Shown here one piece after another: positions 5,453-12,524 of a stretch of 17,824 nt of DNA. The DNA comes from CAYVVT01 sp964454335. Lineage in GTDB: Bacteria; Fidelibacterota; UBA8477; JABMPR01. Numbering within the stretch: position 1 is the first letter of the stretch; each line of letters begins with the position of its first letter. A model generated the notes under the pieces. It was not told the origin of the DNA and ran no database searches. It saw nothing but the letters and a program-made list of their open reading frames with translations. The stretch covers positions 1 to 17,824 of the forward strand of contig CAYVVT010000028.1 in the NCBI GenBank assembly GCA_964454335.1, written 5' to 3'. The position numbers were made by a program, and so were the translations under genes.

Positions 5453-7769
5453 CGTCGTTTCCACCAATCATTGTTTTCATCTGTGTCAGCAGTTTTCCAC
5501 CTGCATCCAGCACCACGATAAAGGCTTCCTTGCCTTCAAGCTCTTCATCGGTAACCAGGATGGACAGTGAGCCGTTCTCATCCGGTGATTTTGCACCGGT
5601 AGTGATCTGATCATCCTTCGCAGGTTTAATGCGGATATCTGCCAAGATATCTTGACCACCTCCACTCAGGACCACGTGACAGCGTAGTCCCTTCCACTTG
5701 GAATACTCGACCTTTATACCTTCTGGCTTTGGCCCAGCGTCCCCTGGAGTGACTTCGATGTTGAGCGTCAGGCATTCCTGAGGACTGATGCCGCCATGGG
5801 CGTACTCATAGCCCTTGGCATAACAGGCTACCCCGCGAGCAGATGCGAAGGTACTGGTCTGATTCCAGTGCCAGTGGAAAAGGTTCTCACCAGAATCGGC
5901 ACCAGCCTTGATCAGAGCACAACGCCCCCACTTATTAGCACTGTATGCTGACGGCAGGTCAACCTTTGGCAAGCCACCTGGTAGGAGTAGCCATCCGTGA
6001 TCGGTGACGATGCGTATTCGCTTCCAGCCGTTCAGGAACAGCATTCCTATGATGGCGTGCAGATCCTTAAACTCTTTGTCCAGCTGGGTGACGAGCTTCC
6101 AACCCATCTCATGGCCATAATGGTCGAACTGCCCAATCTCGCACCAGGCTCTTCCCTTTCCGGAACCAAACTCGTTCGTGGTGAGCAAGTTGTATCCGGT
6201 CTGCTCCATTGCTTTCTTGAAGTGGTATCCCCCGGCCAAGGATTTCGCCGATGATTTGGCCTGCGGTTCAAAGTTCTCTGTTACCTCATTTCCAGTGAAT
6301 GCGTCTCTCACAGGAGAAATGGCAGGTTTCGCTGTTGCTGTCAATGTTGGCAGCGCGGACCATTGTGGTGTGAAGGTGGTCCCGTAGCCTTTTTGATTTA
6401 GCTCTACCAATATACGTTGAGCCAGATCCATGCGCAGACCGTCCACGAAGAGGACACAGGATCCTTCATCTGGATCATCCGAATAGCTTGGGGTATACCC
6501 CTCGTTGCCTATGATGTTTTGGAGAGTGCTGGCCTGATCATCCAGCCAGGGCTGATAAATCCTGGCAAGGATGCCGAATACAAGGTCCGTATCTTCGGAT
6601 TCCTCAGCCAGTTGCATGGCATGGATAGCTGCAGCATCGACCTGCCAGCCGCTGGTGCTGTAAGCATCGCTCACTTCCTGCAGTGTGTTCGGTGTGCCAT
6701 ATTTTGAAACCTCTTCACAGATCGAATTCAAGGGCTGCAGGACATTACTGAGCGGTGCCTCCCCCAGTTCTGCCCATACCGAATCTCGGCGGGGACCATG
6801 CGCTGCTTCGAGTTCAGGTATCTTCTTCAGTGACTCTTTAGCCTCAGACGAGACCAGTTTATCCAAGGTCTTTTGAAGTGTCTCTTCTTCCTTTTGATTC
6901 CACTGTGCCCAATCGCGTTTGTCACCGAATAGGTCATCTGGTGGGGACAATGAACGTAGTGTCTGAAGTACTCCAGGATAACTAGAAGGCGCTTCACGGA
7001 AGCGGTTCCACACGTGCAGCCAGGAACCTTCCTGACGGTTCAGCTTCTCCGCACCGGAAAGGACACCATCATTATCGGGATCGAAGGCATACTTTTTCTT
7101 GCTGCTGTTGACGAAGCCCTGCCATACGACACCACTCGCCATCTCCTTGAAGCTTTCCGGAGAATTAAGGAAGTGAAGCAGTGTCTTCACCGGATCCTCA
7201 CCCGTGAAGAGATCTGACAGGTATTCCTGGTTGATCTTCTTGCCGCGATGCTTTTGGATGTCTTCATCCAGTAATCTAGGGAGTCCGTTACGCAATAGGC
7301 CCTGGGTCTCGGCATCACTGGTGACATCGAAGCCCAGAGCGCCATTGTCAGGTGATTTGAAAAAGGCGTAGACCGTCCAGTCCTTCCCATTCAGCTGAGT
7401 CCACAGGGCCCCACGGTACTGAACCTCTACCAGAGGCTTCAGTTCATCGGGGCATTTGCCAGCATTTCGTAACGTCTGTCTTGAGATCCCTGGTAGATAT
7501 AGGATGGGGATCCTACCTTGGGGGGTCTCATGACCCGGAGCTTGATCGGCAAGAGCCAGTCGCAACCAGATTGCTGGACCGGTCCGGTTTCTGGGATCAT
7601 ACTGACCACAGATGAGCAACTCGGGTAATTCTTCCCGTAGACGAGGAAGAATACTTATGAACTGGCTCTCAGGGTCCGTCCAGAGGATACATGCCGGTTT
7701 AACAACTGTCTCTTTGTTGTAGCTTCCAGCATCATGTAATGCGTGGGTCAGTGCTTCAATTAGTTTCAT
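5445..7769 (-). CDS. pglZ: BREX alkaline-phosphatase-fold protein PglZ
   Basis: PglZ is the signature protein of all BREX and Pgl systems, with an alkaline-phosphatase superfamily fold and an essential but poorly understood biochemical role. At 774 residues it has the type 1 length. Metal-site motifs are visible in order: VDGLRMD (442-448), a threonine-rich LPTLTAT (473-479) where the superfamily nucleophile lies, FDHYGH (548-553), TDHGW (589-593) and YAHGG (656-660). The type 1 phrase LLLPGGLPK (594-602) follows TDHGW. ATG 7769 overlaps the stop of the nucleotidyltransferase gene as TAATG, so translation is coupled to that cargo gene instead of to pglX as in a bare type 1 locus. brxL follows with an 8-base overlap. 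Confidence 0.95.
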   Translation of the reverse strand: MKLIEALTHALHDAGSYNKETVVKPACILWTDPESQFISILPRLREELPELLICGQYDPRNRTGPAIWLRLALADQAPGHETPQGRIPILYLPGISRQTLRNAGKCPDELKPLVEVQYRGALWTQLNGKDWTVYAFFKSPDNGALGFDVTSDAETQGLLRNGLPRLLDEDIQKHRGKKINQEYLSDLFTGEDPVKTLLHFLNSPESFKEMASGVVWQGFVNSSKKKYAFDPDNDGVLSGAEKLNRQEGSWLHVWNRFREAPSSYPGVLQTLRSLSPPDDLFGDKRDWAQWNQKEEETLQKTLDKLVSSEAKESLKKIPELEAAHGPRRDSVWAELGEAPLSNVLQPLNSICEEVSKYGTPNTLQEVSDAYSTSGWQVDAAAIHAMQLAEESEDTDLVFGILARIYQPWLDDQASTLQNIIGNEGYTPSYSDDPDEGSCVLFVDGLRMDLAQRILVELNQKGYGTTFTPQWSALPTLTATAKPAISPVRDAFTGNEVTENFEPQAKSSAKSLAGGYHFKKAMEQTGYNLLTTNEFGSGKGRAWCEIGQFDHYGHEMGWKLVTQLDKEFKDLHAIIGMLFLNGWKRIRIVTDHGWLLLPGGLPKVDLPSAYSANKWGRCALIKAGADSGENLFHWHWNQTSTFASARGVACYAKGYEYAHGGISPQECLTLNIEVTPGDAGPKPEGIKVEYSKWKGLRCHVVLSGGGQDILADIRIKPAKDDQITTGAKSPDENGSLSILVTDEELEGKEAFIVVLDAGGKLLTQMKTMIGGNDDD

Positions 7770-8533
7770 TATTCAATGCCATAATTTGTCTTCAGGTCCT
7801 CGACAGCTTCATCAAATGTGACATCTTCAATACCCAGTTGTGAGACATCGACCCTGTTTTCTGGCAGGATTATCTCCTCGCAGAATAGTTGCATATCCTG
7901 AAGTACCATCCCGGGTAACGACATTCTATCCTCGGGGAGAAGTAGCTGCGCCAATCTAAACACATCTCTCCGGTGTTTATCAATATCACCGCTTTGAATT
8001 GGCACTCCCTCACTGCGCTTCTGAGTGAGATCTGTCCATGCTTTGGCTTTGAGCGGGATAATCGCTTTCTCATCAAGTACTCGCAGACCATTGATATCGC
8101 GTTGATAATTGAGTAAGAAATCGTAGTACTCATCATTCAGCAGTATCGCTGAGAGACTTGAAATCTCATCTCCAACCGGAATCGGTGTTAAGTGTGCATC
8201 TTCACTTAGCTTGAGCTGGTCCGGCTTCCTCGAGAAGAGTTCAATCATCGCAGGAAAGGATTCATCTTCTGGATGGGTGAATCGGTAGAAACAAGGATTA
8301 CCAGAACTATTCTCATGGACCTGATACCCACCCAACTTGATGAACTCCCAAAAGTGTTTTACAAATCCTGGATCCAGTACCTCCACACATAGAACAATAT
8401 CCAGGTCCTTGGTGGCGCGAAAAGTAAGGCCGGCTTCCTCCATTAACCGATCGGATGCAGCACCACCAATCAGGATATACTGATCACGATAGTCTTTGAA
8501 GTGTTCCGTGAATATGTCGAGGCCAACTACCAA
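7769..8533 (-). CDS. AbiEii-type nucleotidyltransferase
   Basis: This 254-residue protein shows the DNA-polymerase-beta-type nucleotidyltransferase signature: IGGAAS (22-27) followed by TKDLDIVL (41-48) with D43 and D45, then MIELF with E98 as a likely third carboxylate. The C-terminal half has KAKAW (162-166) and DKHRRDVFRL (185-194), typical of AbiEii/AbiGii proteins. In known type IV abortive-infection pairs the enzyme transfers nucleotides to tRNA and stops growth, while a winged-helix partner restrains it. The start is TTG at 8533, supported by GAGGGA five bases upstream. No ATG or GTG is usable nearby. It overlaps the upstream regulator gene by 7 bases and pglZ by one. Substrate unknown. 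Confidence 0.82.
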   Translation of the reverse strand: MVVGLDIFTEHFKDYRDQYILIGGAASDRLMEEAGLTFRATKDLDIVLCVEVLDPGFVKHFWEFIKLGGYQVHENSSGNPCFYRFTHPEDESFPAMIELFSRKPDQLKLSEDAHLTPIPVGDEISSLSAILLNDEYYDFLLNYQRDINGLRVLDEKAIIPLKAKAWTDLTQKRSEGVPIQSGDIDKHRRDVFRLAQLLLPEDRMSLPGMVLQDMQLFCEEIILPENRVDVSQLGIEDVTFDEAVEDLKTNYGIE

Positions 8534-9522
8534 TTAAGTCCCTCGATCATATCGGCCAGTCCTTGAACCACTCTCTCATCAGCCTCATCATTAAGTGAGA
8601 GGTATAGCGAGAGAGGGTCAACTCTGCCATGTTTTGAGGTCACCTGCGGGTCGTATCGCCATACCTGTAGTTCAATGGAGTCATTGTCAGGCACCGCGAT
8701 CACATCAATATCTGCTCTATCCTTCACTGCCTTCCAGACCTTTTTGCCAACCGCAACAACTGGTATGCTCGGAGGACTCAGCATACTCCATTCACTCAGT
8801 GCAGATTCTCCGGCTTTGAGGAAGCCCTGTGCCTGACTGGAGATCCCAACTACCCACTTCTTATGTTGAACTGGATTCCGCAGCAAAGGCATCGCCTTCT
8901 CCCATATTTCGCGGGGAGAGGCTTCTAGGCGCATCCAACGAGTCTTTCCGGTGATTTCTTCGGTCACAAGGCCATGTCGGATCAACTCATTGGCAGCCCG
9001 GGTCATGGACATTTTAGAGTATGATAACACCTTCGCAAAGTCAGCCAGGGATCGAAAGTCTTCCTTCCTCTCAATCAGCAATTTGATTAAGCAGAGCTGT
9101 GCGGATGGTGAGAGCTTCTTTGGTTTCAGTCGCTCAGCAATGAAATACTCCCTGAGATCCAGTCCCAGGTCTGGTAGATAAAGCTGGTTATTTGGCACTA
9201 CAAATGGGATACGCTGCTCAATCAGCCGTTTTCGATTGAAGGAGTCAATACTTGGAGCGACCAAAATCGGTATGATGTTTTTGTTCAGATCGGCAACCCG
9301 TTCCCATTGCTTCTTTAACTGAGCAGGCGAAAGGTCCTCAAACGACGAAACTACCTGCAGCAGGTACTGATGCCCCATGAACTCCACGACATGAAATTCA
9401 AATTTTCTACTTAAATAGTGTGGAAGAGCTGCACGCAGCTTGATGGGGTTTATCTTCACTTTCACGTCCAGGATTGCCTGAAGGTAATTTGCAAACTCGT
9501 CTACTAAATATCTGTTATTCAT
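8527..9522 (-). CDS. Winged-helix protein, AbiEi-like partner of the nucleotidyltransferase
   Basis: The 331-residue protein has an N-terminal alpha/beta region (about 40-115, FEFHVVEFMGHQYLLQVV), a helix-turn-helix of MarR/winged-helix type at about 138-200 (SMTRAANELIRHGLVTEE), and a C-terminal domain with ADIDVIAVP and WRYDP...DPLSLYLSL. This layout and its 7-base overlap with an AbiEii-type gene match AbiEi-like antitoxins, which neutralise the toxin and repress their own promoter. ATG 9522 has only a weak ribosome site. Upstream is the one sizeable gap in the operon (9523-9604) with a symmetric operator-like repeat. Assignment as an antitoxin rests on gene pairing and the HTH, not on a strong family match. 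Confidence 0.75.
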   Translation of the reverse strand: MNNRYLVDEFANYLQAILDVKVKINPIKLRAALPHYLSRKFEFHVVEFMGHQYLLQVVSSFEDLSPAQLKKQWERVADLNKNIIPILVAPSIDSFNRKRLIEQRIPFVVPNNQLYLPDLGLDLREYFIAERLKPKKLSPSAQLCLIKLLIERKEDFRSLADFAKVLSYSKMSMTRAANELIRHGLVTEEITGKTRWMRLEASPREIWEKAMPLLRNPVQHKKWVVGISSQAQGFLKAGESALSEWSMLSPPSIPVVAVGKKVWKAVKDRADIDVIAVPDNDSIELQVWRYDPQVTSKHGRVDPLSLYLSLNDEADERVVQGLADMIEGLNW

Positions 9523-9540
9523 GGCGTGTAACTCTTTTTC

Positions 9541-9571
9541 TGCACGTTAACAGAGCAAATGTTATCGTGCA
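9541..9571 (-). promoter_or_regulatory. Operator-like inverted repeat before the winged-helix gene
   Basis: TGCACGTTAACA (9541-9552) and TGTTATCGTGCA (9560-9571) are inverted copies with one mismatch in 12, spaced by seven bases, 19 bases before the ATG. On the minus strand TTGCAC and TAACGT are 17 bases apart inside the repeat and could be a modest promoter. A dimeric regulator, most simply the adjacent winged-helix protein, could bind here and repress its own gene and everything behind it, including pglZ and brxL. Confidence 0.6.
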
Positions 9572-9604
9572 AGAAATATGTTACTATCCGTAAACCGAAG
9601 GAGT

Positions 9605-10651
9605 TCACTCAAGGCTGCTCTTCTTATACTTCATCAGAAGCTGAGTGTCTGAAGGACTCAGCTGGGAAATCCGGATTTCAAAATCGAAGTTCTCACCAAT
9701 GGACAGTCCACGTAACCGGTCATAAAAGGCATAGTATTCACCGTTAGTGATGATGACGAAACGTGAGCCATTGTTTGTAGCATAGCGATAGGCCTGGTCG
9801 ACAACCTCCTTGTCATTCCTGGAGAGCTGCCAATCGCGTTTCACCTCTACTACCATGCTATTTGAGGAGTCGGGATTGATTAGAACATCGATATGGCCGA
9901 CGCGGTATTTGATGTCGGTGGGTGCTGCGTAGCCCAGGTATTCGAAAAATCGCTCCACCAGGGATTCATGCTCACGCTCACTGTGATGACTGGCCTGGCG
10001 GAGCAGATGGACTCTGTCCTGCAGGTCCTTTAATTGCGTGTCCTGCGGTTGAACATTTTCTGGGACTTGAACCGGCTCGGATTCCTTCGCGTCTTCTACT
10101 GAACTTGTGTCCGGCTCAGGTCTTTCCCCGTACTCCTCGGGACCGGGAATGTGTTTTGGAGGTTCTATCTTGTCACGAGGTGGGCTAGTTGATCCTTCTC
10201 CCAGATCTCCAGTGATGATCTGGAAACTCGGTGCAACCTGTATACCGGAATGTATAGCGTCCTGGATCCTCTGGTGCAGCTGAGGAGTGATCGGCGTATG
10301 ACGGATGGACTTGAAACCGATGGGGTTATCCCATGGTTTCTTGAACTGCCTGGCCCAGCCAATGGCATCGCCAATGCCTCCTTGGAAGTCAACGATATGA
10401 ATATCGATTGTCCCAACATACAGGTCATTGCTCGTGACGATGTAAAGCCTGTCACCCACACGAATCTGTTCACTTGCCTTTTTACCAAGATCCCAGAAAT
10501 ACAGTTCGGTAAAATCAGCGAGGGGTTCAGCATGTTTCCTTGAGTGTGGACTCTTAATGTTGCCCAGCAGGTCCTGGATGTTCACGGGCTTATCCAGTGA
10601 GATCCTGGCGTTCGCCACACGACTCTTGTAGAACTTCAGGTAGGTTTTCAT
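9605..10651 (-). CDS. PD-(D/E)XK nuclease with N-terminal PUA/EVE-like domain
   Basis: The C-terminal third is a restriction-endonuclease fold like the HsdR N-terminal domain: helix HESLVERFFEYLGY (228-241, with E229 or E233), GHIDVLI with D255, VVEVKRDW with E269 and K271, then DQAYRYA with Q286. The full D...ExK set is present, so it is probably catalytic. Residues 1-145 (GDRLYIVTSNDLYVG at 67-80, KKPWDNPIGF at 104-113) vaguely resemble PUA/EVE-type domains that read modified bases; this is a weak call. A Pro/Glu-rich linker (about 150-210) joins the halves. ATG 10651 overlaps the DUF932-like gene as ATGA. It could be a modification-dependent nuclease complementing BREX, by analogy with BrxU. 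Confidence 0.82.
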   Translation of the reverse strand: MKTYLKFYKSRVANARISLDKPVNIQDLLGNIKSPHSRKHAEPLADFTELYFWDLGKKASEQIRVGDRLYIVTSNDLYVGTIDIHIVDFQGGIGDAIGWARQFKKPWDNPIGFKSIRHTPITPQLHQRIQDAIHSGIQVAPSFQIITGDLGEGSTSPPRDKIEPPKHIPGPEEYGERPEPDTSSVEDAKESEPVQVPENVQPQDTQLKDLQDRVHLLRQASHHSEREHESLVERFFEYLGYAAPTDIKYRVGHIDVLINPDSSNSMVVEVKRDWQLSRNDKEVVDQAYRYATNNGSRFVIITNGEYYAFYDRLRGLSIGENFDFEIRISQLSPSDTQLLMKYKKSSLE

Positions 10652-11625
10652 GTTCTTCCCCCGGCCTCAGCGATTGCGTACTCTTCAAGTTTTAGAGCTC
10701 CCGCACGGTATACACCAAGCTCATCAGCCCACGACTCCACCGAGTCGGATTCAACCCATTCCCAACATCTCTGCTGGATCTGATCCATGCTCCCCGCAGG
10801 CGAAATGCTCAGTGAAGGTGCATTGGCATATTCAGTGATAATGTTCGTGAGGGCATATGCGTTCTCACCTACTTCGCCCAGGTACTTGTCGATAAGAAAC
10901 CTGATCTGTTTGTGGAATCGGATAAGCCGGGCTGAGCGTTTTGGTTTGTCGAAATCCTTATCGCCTACTCGGATTTCAAGAACCTTGAGAACAAGAGGTA
11001 ATACCATATTGGGCGGAATAGTGATCGATCGAAGGGAGTGTAGTCTATCGACGAACTTGCCCTTGAGCTTCTCCAAATCACCATATGTGGACTCAAAGGA
11101 AACATCATCACCGATATCACTTCGAGTATGCTGAAAACGAAATGAGATCCCCTGTCTTCCCATGATCATTCCGTTGGTACAGATCCACCTGCAAAATCCC
11201 AACGAGAAGCGGAGCAGTTTGGTCCTGTTGTAGCTATTCGTCACTCGGAGGAAGAGACTCCATTTGTCTCCAGGCCAGGGTTCAAATGTGTCTTCTTTCT
11301 GGATGTAGTCGACGTGACAGAAAGATCGCGTTCGGGGCATGACAATGTTGAAGAGCTCCATGTTCCCAATGCGTGATTCTGTGAACACTTCCGCAAAGCA
11401 TAGTGCGCCTAACTCAAGAGCACGTTCATTGGTAATGAGGTGATAGTCCTTCGACACCACCGAGAACACATAATCGGTTTCCACATCCACAATCGCTTCG
11501 AATCGATCAATCTGACGCATGGTCTGAGCACCGGCTTCTTCGGTCGGTATATGCAGGGGTCGTCGTTCAACCTGGAAGAGAACCGAGTCGAGATCCGTAT
11601 TGCGGTGGTGTGTTGGTATCCTCAT
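10648..11625 (-). CDS. DUF932-like protein
   Basis: This 325-residue protein resembles the DUF932 (phage/plasmid-like, TIGR03299) family in its core: VVSKDYHLITNERALELG (56-73) and VTNSYNRTKLLRF (128-140), followed by LGFCRWICTNGMIMG (142-156). NSYDG...RLVCTNG is the family's recognisable phrase. Members are common on phages, plasmids and mobile islands; no biochemical function is firmly known. The start is ATG 11625, overlapping the previous stop as TAATG and preceded at six bases by AGGAGGG, the best ribosome site seen in this operon, so it may be translated more strongly than its neighbours. Its stop overlaps the nuclease start. A joint role with the flanking HEPN-like and nuclease proteins is inferred. 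Confidence 0.72.
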   Translation of the reverse strand: MRIPTHHRNTDLDSVLFQVERRPLHIPTEEAGAQTMRQIDRFEAIVDVETDYVFSVVSKDYHLITNERALELGALCFAEVFTESRIGNMELFNIVMPRTRSFCHVDYIQKEDTFEPWPGDKWSLFLRVTNSYNRTKLLRFSLGFCRWICTNGMIMGRQGISFRFQHTRSDIGDDVSFESTYGDLEKLKGKFVDRLHSLRSITIPPNMVLPLVLKVLEIRVGDKDFDKPKRSARLIRFHKQIRFLIDKYLGEVGENAYALTNIITEYANAPSLSISPAGSMDQIQQRCWEWVESDSVESWADELGVYRAGALKLEEYAIAEAGGRT

Positions 11626-12524
11626 TACATACCCTCCTGAAACTGTTTCATCAGCCCAATACTGAGATCAAGTGGAAGGTCCTCAATCCACGGAACAACC
11701 TCCTTGCTCCAAAACATCTGGAAATTCTCTGCCTCCTTCCAGAGTCTGCCATCTAACGCAGCGATCCTGGGTATCCCGCGATCCACATCATTGCGGATGT
11801 TGAAGAAGGATTTAAGAAAGTCGTCATTCGCATTCGTCAAGATGAAATCCACGAGCTGGTCATGCGTATTTATCGCTCTACGGCAGTGGGATAGATCCAG
11901 CGGCAAGGGTGTGAGGAATAGTCGCGGGTAATATCCGTACTTAGTCGTTTCGGTGCCGGGGTTGACCTTCTTGTTCTTGAGTGATAGCTGCACACCCATC
12001 GGGGCATTTAGAAAGGGCGAGTCATGGGCCGTCGAATTCCGGAATTCAATAAGATCGGAAACCTCCCAGATCAGGTCTTTCGGTGGATTTACTGAACAGG
12101 TCAACTGGATGATCGTATTAATCCGTTCGGGGAAAGACTGCCTATCGAAGCCCTGTAGGGTAAACGCCAGCGTCGAGAGGGACTGGTTGTCCTGGATGAA
12201 ATGGGCGTAAGCGCAGAGCCCGATGAAACTCTCAATCGCGAACACCGGAAGCAGAATACTGGAGAGCAATGGTCCCGATGCACCAAATGAGTATCCAGTG
12301 TACACGGCCATCATGGTGAGTTCGGGTTGCTGCTCACGTCGAACAGGATTAGCCTTCCATTCCTTCCGGATCTTCGCCAATTGCTCATACGCCGCCGAGT
12401 AGGATGACAGCGCTGCCGTTCTATGAAAATCCCAGCTGGAATCCAGGGTTCCGACGATGTTCTCATCATACCAGGCCATGAGGTCCTGCGGGTAAAGCGG
12501 TCGCTTTTTCTCTTCAGGCGCCAT
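11625..12524 (-). CDS. HEPN-like protein of unknown function
   Basis: No family is recognised with certainty. Residues 151-170 contain a helix ending EFRNSTAHDSPF, in which R162-N163-x-x-A166-H167 matches the RNxxxH active-site motif of HEPN domains. HEPN proteins are often metal-independent RNases in toxin-antitoxin and abortive-infection systems. The preceding hydrophobic helices (PLLSSILLPVFAIESF, 85-100, then LCAYAHF) are compatible with a HEPN helical bundle, though a membrane hairpin cannot be excluded. ATG 12524 overlaps the pglX stop as TAATG, so it is made in step with the methyltransferase. It opens the cargo block. An RNase effector role is inferred from one motif and the setting. 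Confidence 0.7.
   Translation of the reverse strand: MAPEEKKRPLYPQDLMAWYDENIVGTLDSSWDFHRTAALSSYSAAYEQLAKIRKEWKANPVRREQQPELTMMAVYTGYSFGASGPLLSSILLPVFAIESFIGLCAYAHFIQDNQSLSTLAFTLQGFDRQSFPERINTIIQLTCSVNPPKDLIWEVSDLIEFRNSTAHDSPFLNAPMGVQLSLKNKKVNPGTETTKYGYYPRLFLTPLPLDLSHCRRAINTHDQLVDFILTNANDDFLKSFFNIRNDVDRGIPRIAALDGRLWKEAENFQMFWSKEVVPWIEDLPLDLSIGLMKQFQEGM
11632..11638 (-). promoter_or_regulatory. Strong ribosome binding site of the DUF932-like gene
   Basis: AGGAGGG on the minus strand lies six bases before ATG 11625 and inside the last codons of the HEPN-like gene. It fixes the DUF932-like start and allows fresh initiation in addition to TAATG coupling. Confidence 0.8.

Noticed and set aside
5453..5467. 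Alternative TTG start for brxL at 5467
   Set aside because: ATG 5452 is a better codon, overlaps pglZ by only 8 bases, and the extra residues VETT look unrelated to the family start.
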